DNA from: Selaginella moellendorffii
Lineage: Eukaryota; Streptophyta; Lycopodiopsida; Selaginellales; Selaginellaceae
DNA: 64,000 nucleotides
Assembly: GCF_000143415.4 (NCBI RefSeq)
Contig: NW_003314326.1
Span: 868,078-932,077, forward strand
Reading direction: 5' to 3'
The notes below the pieces were generated by a model, which saw nothing but the letters and a program-made list of their open reading frames with translations, made no database searches and was not told where the DNA came from. Positions 18,816 to 28,827 of the stretch are shown piece after piece. A program made the translations under genes and the position numbers. Each line of letters begins with the position of its first letter. Position 1 is the stretch's first letter.

Positions 18816-21800
18816 ATGTTCAATTGCACTAGGAGGGCGTCCAAGAAGGTCAAGGAGAAAGTGGACTTTAGTATCCATTTTCACGCGACGCAGGTAAGTC
18901 TTTTGTTTCCGCTCTTCGTGAATTTCTCATGTCTATTGTAGATTCATACGGCATGGGATAAGCTGGCTGTGTCCCTTGTCTCCTTGGATTCTGGAAAAGT
19001 GACTGGGAAAACTCGCAAAGCTTCTGTTCGAAATGGTCAGTGTCATTGGCCAGATGCAGTTTTGGAAACTGCCAAGCTTATACTGGACATGAAGACGCAT
19101 ATGTATGACGAGAAACTATACAAGTTCGTCGTGGCCAAGGTAATTCCTTTGCTTTTCTTAGACGTTCTCACTGGTACTTGATGTTGCAGGGGTTTTCTCG
19201 CTCTTGTGTTCTGGGAGAAGTCATTATCAATATAACCGAGTATGTCACCGCCGCTTCCCCAACGTCAGTAACTTTACCCTTGCGGTTCTGCTATGCAGGC
19301 ACTCTTTTACATGTAAGTTGCTAGATCCCGCAAAAGAACTCTTCTCACGAAGGGCGCTTGTTGGCTGCAGATTAAAATACAGTGCTTGACTCCTAAATCC
19401 ATAAATAAGCCGCTTTCATGGATTCACTCTGGACATGTTTCCGATACCGAAACAGAAATGTATTCTGCATGTGGAACGTCGTTACCATGCACAAACAGCC
19501 CCGCTCATTATCTTTGTCGGACGGTACGCAACGCTTCTTTTCTTTAGTACTTTGAAGATCTTAAGTTGTGTTGTTTCCTTAAAAATCTGCAGTTCAGTGT
19601 GGGAACCCAGTCACCAGTGGCCTCCAGTGCAACGGGCGAGTGCAGCCGCGTACTACCGTCATCTCCCACTCAAAATGCAGAGAAGAAGTCAGGGATGATA
19701 GCCATTTCGTATATCTCTCTGTCTTCTCCTGCAAGGGCTGTCACCCCGCCGCCACGGGATAGAGATCATCCGACACGCAAGGATTCCGGGAGGGAACTAG
19801 AAAACTGGAAAAACATAGCGGAGGCGTTGAAGAAGGATTTAGCGGCTCAGAAGCAGGAGCTTGCGAACTTAAAGATGGATGCGGATATTGACAGATCGTC
19901 TTACTTGGCGGAACGGAATGTTCTCCACTCAGAGCTGGAGGATTTAAAGAACCGGAGTGCCGAGCTTACGAAGAGATCTGACTGCAAGGAACACATATAC
20001 ATCATTGACGAGCTCAAGGAGGAGCTGGGGTTGGAGAGAGACAAGAATACCAGCTTGAACATTCAGCTCCAGAATCTGCGGAAGTCTAATATGGAGCTGC
20101 TTTTGGTTGTCCGTGACTTGGAAGACTCGTTGGAAGAGCACACCAGAGACACAGAGCGCTTGCTGAAGTGCAAAGTGTACAACAATCCTTGCGCAGAGGG
20201 CGATGCAACGCTTGAAGGGGAGGAGAGATACAGCGAGTACAGCTATGCAGCCGAGACGAAGAATATAGACAAGATCCTCGACCTCAGCAGGAACAATGAT
20301 CAGCATATGGATGACGAGACTCCAAGGCTTAAGATGTTTATTTCGGCAGTTTCGGAGGACTTGAGCAACATGAAGGTCGTGCTGGACGAACTTAACAGGC
20401 ACACACAAGTTGGCGACTGCTATGCGTCCGTGAAGGAACAGCTTCTTTTCGATTTGAAGGCCCTGGTACAAGGCTCTGAAGATCTTATCGCTGAGCTCCA
20501 GAAAGATAGTACCACAGGAGCCAGCGAAATCACAAACAGAGGCAAGTCGACGACCGATGGTGAGTCAGAAGAAGTAAAAACTTTGAACGCGAAGATCATG
20601 GAGCTCGAGAACTTATCAAAGATGCACCGAGAACAGGAAGTGTCCAGGCAGCTGAAAATCGATCAGTTGGAGTCACAGTTACTAGAGTTCGTACAGGAGC
20701 TGGAACACGTGCAGAAGTCCAACGAGCAGCTTGAATCGCTCCTAGGCGCCGCGAAAACAGAGAAAGAACACTTGGAACAGATGGTCGAAGATGCTGAGAG
20801 CACTGAATCCCTTTCGCAAAGAGTGGCAGAGCTCGAGGACCAAGTGCAACGCCTGGAAATGGAAAGAGAGGACTACCTGCTGGAACGATGCGTGGGAGAA
20901 AATCTCGCAAGGGATCTGTGCAAACGGGTGAAAAGCATCGTGTCCGGCTCACAAAGTGATTCCGACGAGAAGGAAAAGTTGGACTTCATGTGCCATATGA
21001 AGGAGCTGAGACGTTCTTTTTCGCTACTTATGATCAACAGGCGAAACTCAGAGGACGAACTTGAAGCTCGCCAGCATGACGACAATGGATCATCACTCGA
21101 AGAGGATGAGATGCCATTGACAAACAACGTGGAGCTTGTGGATCCTGGTGAAGTTCTCAGGCTTCAAGAAGAGCTGGAGAAGAAGGCTGTGGAGCTGGAG
21201 GTCTTGGATTCAAAGGTTGTGGAACTTACGGTGGAGAAGGGCAAAGTTGACGGCATGCTAAGGAGCTATATGGACCAGGTAGAGGCCAGGGAGATCAGGA
21301 TGGACCAGCTGGAAGCTAAACTAGTGAACTTTTCCCAGGAACTGAACAGCATGCAGGAATCCAACGAACAGCTTGAGTCGGTTTTGGAAGCAACAAAAGC
21401 TGAGAAACAGCGGCTGGAAGTTTTGGTCCAAGATGCGCACGAAGAGAGTAGGAGAGAATTGCAAGACTCGGAGGCTCTTTTACAAAGAGTGACAGAGCTC
21501 GAAGCACACTTGAAGCGCTTGGAAGGGGAAAAGGAGGCCTACGCCCTCGAAAGAAGCGTGGCTGAAAACCTCGTTCGTGACTTATGCGAGAAGCTACAGG
21601 CTGTTACATGCAACGTCGGCAGGGCTGAGTACCAAGAGGAGGGCGACTGCAAGTTCATCTCTCATGTCAAGGAGCTGAGGATATCGTTCAGTTCGCTTGC
21701 TCAAATGGCACGGCACTCGGAAGGTCGCCTTCAAGAACTTCAGTTCACATGCGGCTCGCTGGAAGATAGGCTGGTGAAAGAATACGAGAAAACATTGGGT

Positions 21801-24776
21801 AGCATCGCGTTCCTGGACGAGCAGTTTGGCCAGCTTTCGAAGGAGTCGGACCAGCGGATCGAAACTTGCAATCGAGAGCTTGAAGTGCTACTGAGTAAGC
21901 TGCAACAGGAGCAAGAAGAGAAAAGATCGCAAGGTTTCTTAAGGGTGGCGCTCGAGGAGAATTCATGCGAGATCGCATATCTAAGAGACGAGTTACGACG
22001 GCTGAAGGAGCAAAACGCGGCCATGATTCGGGAGAGAGAAGCTTTTAAGGCGGAAATTCAAAGTCTCGAAGCTGAGAGTGTTCAATGGCAATCAACGTTG
22101 GAGGAGTTGCAGGAGCAGTTTGAACACTTGCAAGGTGTTGGACGGACCAAGTCTCAACTGGCAACGACCGAGGAGGCGTTGAAGGCTCTTGTGTCCGAAA
22201 ACAGAAGCTTGGAGGAGGTGCTGGAGAGAAAAACTACTCAGCATTGCAAGGACAAAGAAGAATGGCAGAGAAAGCTCGCAGAAATGCAGGAAAAGGTTGG
22301 ACGACTGGAGGCGTCCACAAGAACAGAGGAACAAGAAATTCTCCTGGAGCTTGAGGTGTTGAAGGCCGACTTGGAAAGTACCACGAAAACGTTGATCGGG
22401 CTCCGAACAGAGAAAACATCGTTGGACGGGCAGGTGAACAAGCTTCAGATGGAGGTCGCAGGCCTCACGGGACAAAATGTTTCTACAGAGCTGACGCTGA
22501 CGAATCTGGAAGCCGAACTTGAGCAGTACAAGACGTTGATTATCAGCCTGAAAGAGGAGGTTGCAAGTGCTGAAAAGAAACTGCGAGCTGAACGTGATCA
22601 CCGAGAAGACACTGCGAATAAGTGCATGCGACTTACAGGCGAGATTGAAGATTTAAAATGCAAGTTGCTCGAATGCAGCAATTTGGATTGTAAGCTTCTA
22701 AGCTTGCAGGAAATGATAGAGGTATGTTCACCTTCTTTTACTATAGATGTAACGATCTGATTTTATTTTTATGTTTTGATTTACAGAGCAAGACCTCCTG
22801 TTTAGAACTTCACTGGAAGTCGGCACATCAAGGCTTCCAAGCCAAGGAATCAGTGATATCGGAAACTCTTGGGCACCTGGAGGAAGCTTATAAGCAGACG
22901 ACGATTTCCTTTGATGCGGTCGTTTCCGAGCTCGCAAAATGCAAGTGCCTGAATTCCGAGCTTGAGGAGAGCCTCAAGACGCAGACGGAGGCAAAGAAGC
23001 GAACAGAGGAAGAAAGCTGGCATTTAAGGAGGGAATATAAAGCCATGGAAAGCAGATTATCGACGCTGAGTGAGGAAAAAGAAGAAGAGGTTCGTATCCA
23101 GCTAGTCGAAGTAAGGAACCTTCAGAGAACAATCGCGCAGCTGGAGGTACAACTACGACAACTTAGTTTATCCATGCTCACGTGAGTGCATTGCGTGTAG
23201 GATGACATTACGAGGAAGCTGTGCGAACAAAGAGAAAACAGTGTTTCAATATCGACGCAGACAGATTGTAGCCAGGGGCAAGAGGTACTAGTTTCTATTC
23301 ACTATTATTTTCTCCTCGTAAACTATGTGGAAAATAGACAGCAGAAAGGAGCACCGAGAACAGTAACGAAGTTCAGGACATGAAACATGGTCGTCGCAAG
23401 TGGAAACAACAACATGACGACCAGGACATAGAGCTCCGTTCAAAGATTGCATCGTTGGAGGTAAGCTAAAGTCACTGCACGTTTTACATAGCTAACAATG
23501 TCTATTCCAGGCCGAGCTTCATTCGAAAGCTGTCTGTTTAAGCTCAACGCTGGAGAAGTCACAAGAAAGGGAGGCTACGTTGTGTGAAAAGATTGTCCAT
23601 TTGGAAGCTGCCAAGAGGACCCTTGAAGACGAAGTCGGCAACCGGCGTGATGAATCTGGACTTATGAAGGCACTAGCAGAAGTGGAAGAATGCAAGCTCG
23701 CCAGGGCCAGCCTCGAGAAAACAATCTCTCATCTTCAATCACAAGTGGAGAGCGATAAACATCTGCTGGCGGAGAAGGAGTTGGAGTGTGCACTTTTGAA
23801 GGAAGAATACGGAAAACTAAAACTTGCAATCGCCGAGTTGCAAGAAAAGCATGCTACACTGGTGAAGATGGTTGCTTCTCAAGAGGTAAGCCTGTTTTAA
23901 AAAATGAAATTTCTGTGCTCTAACCAGGAGGTACTGTACGTTAGGTGGAAGCTTCTTCAAATTCTCCTGGCTTGGAGCTTTTGAGGTTCGAGTTTCAAGA
24001 GAAGGAAGCGTTGCTTTGGAAGAAAATAGAATATCTGGAGCTGGCTAATGAGCAGCTCGCTGGTCAACAAGTGGATTCTGGACTGGAGCAACTGAAGAGA
24101 GAGGTACGTGTCGAGATGTAATGGTTTTATCTGATTTATTTATCTGATCGTCGCTGCAGCTCACTCGCTTGCAAAATCACAATTCAGAGCTAATCCGCCG
24201 GGAGCATGAGCTAACGTCGAAGCTGAGTGCGTACGAGCTGTTGCAGCTTGAATTACAGCGTTTGCAAGAGGTCGAGTTCATTCATTCTTTTTCTCTTGCT
24301 CTCCTTCGCTTGAAAGCATTTGTCCTGTTTTTTTTTTTTTTTCTTTTTCCAGGACAACGAGCAGCTAGAGCAGAAGTTTCTGAAACTCAAAGATGCCTCG
24401 CTGTGGGGGGACACACTCGAGCGGCTTGTGTACCTGGAGACGGAATTGGCCGAGGCATTGGAGGCCAACACCATGTACAAGCTGCAGCTCCAGAGGTAAG
24501 GCAAGTTTTCCCGATTGGCTGCTCCAATTGTCTGCTCTGGATGGATGCAGCGTCTTTGCCAAGAGCGTCTCGGGTGCTGCTGCTCAAGGTACGAGTGAAG
24601 TTGAGGGAATCATAGCCAACCTCGTGAGCTTCAAAAAGCAGACACTGTTCCTCGAGGCAGAGCTCAAGGAGATGCAAGAGAGATACCTGAGCATGAGCAT
24701 GCGATACGCGGAGATACAGTCGGAGAGGGAGGAGCTCGTCATGACTGTTAAAGCGCTGAGATCGTCCAAACAGTGA
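18816..24776 (+). CDS. NT-C2 domain / long coiled-coil protein, about 1,750 aa
   Basis: Thirteen exons by eye: 18816-18893, 18942-19139, 19190-19312, 19371-19523, 19593-22721, 22787-23146, about 23201-23288, about 23340-23460, 23511-23885, 23945-24103, 24160-24270, 24353-24495 and 24551-24776. Residues 1-140 form an NT-C2 (EEIG1/EHBP1-type) domain: VDFSIHFHATQ, AWDKLAVSLVSLDSGK, KFVVAK, SCVLGEVIINITEY. A Ser/Pro linker follows, then about 1,500 residues of heptad-rich coiled coil with internal repeats (SNEQLESLL and SNEQLESVL blocks about 220 residues apart). The end (LKEMQERYLSMSMRYAEIQ, EREELVMTVKALR) is typical of plant 'myosin heavy chain-related' NT-C2 proteins. These are thought to link membranes or organelles to the cytoskeleton; the exact role is unknown. 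The junction between the exons near 23288 and 23340 does not keep phase with the most obvious sites, so that part of the model is uncertain. Confidence 0.88.
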
Positions 24777-25686
24777 CTTGCGTGTCTGCCTAACTCGTAG
24801 GAAGATGTGACGTTACAAGCGATGTAGGTACTTTCTTTCTTTGCTTGTTTTTGTGCTGAACCTCACTTTGTGTGGTGGTTTTTGTTTCATCCAGATACGA
24901 GAGGATCCTCATCTCTCTGTTTCTTTTGTGGAGGTTATTATAAATAAGAGAGGTGGTGATGTTGCTTTTCTTGTTCTTGTTCTTGTTGTTGACCATAACT
25001 TTTAAAAGACGTTTATGTTCTCGGAACCTTCGGTGCCGTTACAGATTCAGTGCTTAAGTGTGTTTTTTGATGCGAGCACGGAGCAGAGTGAGAGCAAAGG
25101 TCTGCTTTTGTTTCTTTCGTTCTCAAGATTGTACTAGCTACTGAGGTTTGCTTTTCTTTGTCCGAGCGATCTCATGAGGACACAGGGAATGTATTTTGGG
25201 GCCCAGCGGAATCTCCCAAACGGGCTATATAGCTACTTAAAAATATCTTTACTTCCTATGGACCCCGAGAAAGAGACCACCTCTTGCCAGCCGTCGGGAA
25301 AACGTGGCGAACCACACAAGCACAAGGTAGCGTTGCTACAAAAATCTGGCATATATACTTACTTATATACACAAGACTTGCATTTGCAGTGCCACCTCGC
25401 GGGGAAGAATATCTAACGTCAGTGGGAGAACGCGTGTCATCAAACGCTGACGACATGGGAAGTGGTTTCCCAGATCTGGATGATTGATGAGAGAGGCGAT
25501 TAAGTTAACAGCAAGTGGCCGGCTTCTAAGATGGAACATTTGATCCTCTGGGAGCAGCAGCGCAGTGAAAAACCCAGGAGTTGGATGAACAGTGAACTGG
25601 GATTTAAGGAGGACAAGTGAGCTATGATGATATACAATTCCACGATCTAAGAGTCAGTCAAATATTTGAGGATTAGAGGAGTTCCG
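24777..25686. other. Intergenic region between convergent genes
   Basis: This holds the 3' flanks of the coiled-coil gene (+) and the senescence-domain gene (-). T-rich stretches such as those near 24840-24990 fit a 3' UTR. No coding exon or repeat is seen. Confidence 0.5.
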
Positions 25687-26915
25687 TCAGTGATGATCGC
25701 CTTGGTGGGACTGTTGCGGAAGAACAGGACGGAAACCATGTCGGCTAGCCGGTTGGAGAAAGGGACTTGAGAGCGGAAGTGGAGGCCTTTCCGGAAGAGA
25801 AAACGTCGACGACGTCGATGAGGAAGAAGGCCTGGAGGACGACGATGACAGGTTTATAGCCGTGGACGCGGCCACGGCGCCGATGAGAAGCTGGAGGCCG
25901 AAGTTGTTTAGAGTCCAGGAAGTTTGCTGGATGAACTGGTGCTGCTCGCGATTATCCGCGAGCTTGTTGGATCCCTGGACCAACTTTGCCGGGGGTTTTG
26001 GAGCGGTGCACTCGATGGCTTCCACGACTTTGGCGAAGGTATCGACGCTGGCAACCGCCTCGTCCGAGGCTCCCTTGCCCGTCGCGGTGGCGGCGGTGAC
26101 GTGCTTGCGGTTGTTGATTGCTCCCTTGAGGAGCGCTCGCGAGAAGAGCTTGGCGATGGCGGACAGGCGTCGCGCCTGCTGGACTCTCTTCATCATCCGG
26201 GGGCTGAGAGACAAAGGCTTGTGAGACCCGGAACTTGTGAAGGCTTGCTGGATCTTTTGCTGCTCGCCAGCGATAGTGCCAGCGCCAGCTCCAGTTCCGT
26301 GACGCAATGGAACCGATCTAGAGTTTCTTTCCGCCCAGGCGGTTGGGAGCCCGGAGCAAATCATCTCGACTTTACCTGCGGCGTGGTTCCAGAAATCCAC
26401 TGCAGCGCCCTCGTCGCGTTGATCCCAGTGGAACCTGGCTGAGAAAAGGAAAACAAAGATGTGATCTCTTCTTTCTCGATCCAATCGAGCTTACCTCCCA
26501 CTTCCTTGGAGCGATCCTCGTACGTGCAGTACTTCTCGAGGAAAAGCTCCAGCTGGTCGATGGCACCGGAGAAATCGTCCGAAGAAGACGAGGACGAAGA
26601 CGAAGCCGATGCGTCGGGCGTGGCGCGATCGAGGAGGAGGCCGTAAGAGAATCCGGGCAGGCAAAAGCTATAGCATCCCCGGCCGAGCTTGAGAACCGGG
26701 CAGTCCTTTCCAACGGGCCACTCCACATCCTTGACGGTCGCCACCACCGCCGCCAGCGGCGAATGCAGCTGCTTGGTGAGGACCAGCTTGAAATCGCCGC
26801 GCTGCATCGCGACGCTCTCCTCCTGATCCACCAGGAAGAGCTGCGCGTTCTTGAGAGTGAGGAGCTCGATATCATTGCCGCGATGATCGCTTCTGTCTGA
26901 GGATTGTCCACCCAT
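25687..26915 (-). CDS. Senescence-domain (ERD7/spartin-like) protein, about 390 aa
   Basis: Two exons, 26915-26495 and 26438-25687, with a 56-nt intron in phase 1, encode about 390 aa. The N-terminal half matches the plant ERD7/senescence-dehydration family: ELLTLKNAQLFLVDQEESVA, MQRGDF, DVEWPVGKDCPVLKLGRGCY, an Asp/Ser-rich insert, and LELFLEKYCTYEDRS. The C-terminal half carries the senescence-domain landmarks in weaker form: LSPRMMKRVQQARRLSAIAK, a Gly/Ala-rich membrane-like helix (LLIGAVAAS) and a Ser-rich tail. Family members bind lipids and respond to drought, cold and ageing. The most C-terminal residues (SSSSSRPSSSST, then Pro-rich) are unusual and could reflect a different 3' splice. 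The ATG was chosen as the first in frame. Confidence 0.75.
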
Positions 26916-27362
26916 TGCCGCTACTCGACACAAACACTGCTCGATTGATTGATCGAGAGAGGAAATTTTCCTCAGAATAGAGAGGAGGAGATCGCCAAGA
27001 ATTCTCTGGCATTGTATTCGCGTGCTATTTATATGGATTTGCGAGGCTGCCAAGAGGAGAGGAAACCGGCTTTCTTTACAAACACATGGGTCCATGGATG
27101 TCTCTACACGGTTGGCCAGGAAGGACGCGTGGCAGTGCCCGCTGAGGTGGCACGACGCTTGACCCACACGTGTCACGAGGTCGTGCCAAGGGACTTATGG
27201 ATGTCTTGCTTATCTAAGTACATGAGTAAACAATACGTTGTAGTAAAACAATCAACCCCTTAAAAAAACAATAGAGATGATATCTTTCATTTGAAGAATT
27301 TATTATTTGTTGTAGCCTTCGAGTTCTTCTTCACCACCTTTAATTTGTTATTGTAGCCCATG
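26916..27362. other. Intergenic spacer: promoter of the senescence-domain gene, 3' flank of the UGT
   Basis: No further gene is seen. G-box-type ACGTG cores occur at about 27125 and 27168 (GACGCGTGG, ACACGTGTCA), which would fit ABA/stress control of the senescence-domain gene, whose family is stress-induced. This regulatory reading is an inference. Confidence 0.35.
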
Positions 27363-28738
27363 CTACAAAATCTTGATGTTTCTCGCAGTAGCCATCAAGC
27401 TCTCGATCTTTTGCCTTGGTTCTTCCATGGCTCGCCGGATCAAACCCTCGATGCTGTGCCTGGATAGACGATCCGTGCTCGTCTTGGACACCCTCCACGC
27501 AACCTGGAGCTCTTCCACCATCCTCGAGTTTAGAGCCTGGTCCGAAAAGGATGGCAGCGTGAGCATGAGCACCCCCATGCAAAGGCCCTCCAAGACCGAG
27601 TTCCATCCACAGTGCGTCAAGAACACCCCGGTGGATTCGTGTCCCAGGATGGCCAGCTGAGGAACCCACGAATCACGAACTACGAGCCCCCGCTCGCCTC
27701 TAAATCCCTCTGGAAGAACTTCTCGATCCGCCGATGACGAGTCTGGCGATCGCAAGACCCACAGGAACCTCTGCTGGCTTGCCTCCAATGCAAACGCGAG
27801 CTCTTCGATCTGATCCAGGCGCAGCAGCACTATGCTTCCCAGTGAGATGTAGACGACGGAGCGGCGGGGCTGCTTGCTCAGCCACAGCATGCACTGCTCT
27901 TCCCTGGACACGAGCTCTTTCGCTCGCCTGCTCAAAACTTCTTCCCTGGGGAGTAAAGGACCGACCGGAAGGATGCGTACCGAGTTTGGATTGAGTAGCC
28001 TGTTGTCTCGAACTGCCGCGAGTGCTGCCCCTTCCAGAGCTTCGAAGGTGTTGATGAGAATTCCCGCTGCTTCGTGCACTCGCAGGCAGTTCTTGATGTA
28101 GAAGTCCTGAATAGACTTTGGAGTACTGTCGAAGAGGGCGCTGTGTATATCTCTTTGCTCTCGACGAAAGCTTCTTCTCCTTCCACAGTCGAAGCTGGCA
28201 GTGGAAGCCGAGACTGAGAGAGGAGGGCTTTGACGTGAAACGCTCCAGCCAAGATGGAAGCCGGAGATGGGTAGAAGATGTACCGGGGAACCCCCAGCCT
28301 GTTGGCGACGTCTTGAGTCCAGCTGACTAGCATGTCGCTCACTATACACAACCGAGTCGCCGGAGGAGAAGCTCTCTTCATACTGCCCACCATCTCCTCA
28401 AACTCTGCCTCGGCCTCCAAGCACTGGGGCAGCATGAAGTGAAGAGATTCGGCGTTGTCGTGGCCAGTCCTGCTAAAATTTTGTGGAGGGAGTTGCTGTC
28501 CACGCAGAGCCACAACTCGCAGCGAATTTCCATCGGCTTTGATCCCGAAACCTTCCAGAGCCTCGTAGACGCGGGGAAGACGGTCCTCGAAAGTCACGAA
28601 ACTTACAGTCATCCCGTTCTTCTCGACCAGCCGCTGAGCAAGCAGCAGTGATGGACCTACATGTCCCTGAGCTGGGAATGGAAACAATACCGCATGGACC
28701 TCGACCTGCTGCTTCTCTCCCTCAAACGAGTACTCCAT
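27363..28738 (-). pseudogene. UDP-glycosyltransferase (GT1) with one frameshift
   Basis: The gene is intronless. The N-terminal part from ATG 28738 shows the acceptor-side start HAVLFPFPAQGHVGPSLLLA with the expected catalytic His, then FVTFEDRLPRV, RLCIVSDMLVSWTQDVANRL and GVPRYIFYPSPAS. A second frame continues HSALFDSTPKSIQDFY, GILINTFEALE, CMLWLSKQP, SVVYISLGSI and FALEASQQRFLWVLR, then the PSPG box: WVPQLAILGH...FLTHCGWNSVLEG...P.FSDQ, ending in the sugar-recognising Asp-Gln pair. The frames meet at about 28130-28145, where one base appears missing; no GT-AG intron can explain it. The C-terminus is some 15-20 residues shorter than usual. Plant GT1 enzymes glucosylate hormones or specialised metabolites; the acceptor cannot be predicted. 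It is either a recent pseudogene or a sequencing indel in a working gene. The start lies 90 bp after the PPR stop upstream. Confidence 0.82.
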
Positions 28739-28827
28739 TGTTCTTCCACAAAAACCCCTTCAGCGAGTCGTGAGAGGACTTGACTGTCGAGCTTTTGCCC
28801 TTTCGAAAGACGATGATTTGTCCTTGC

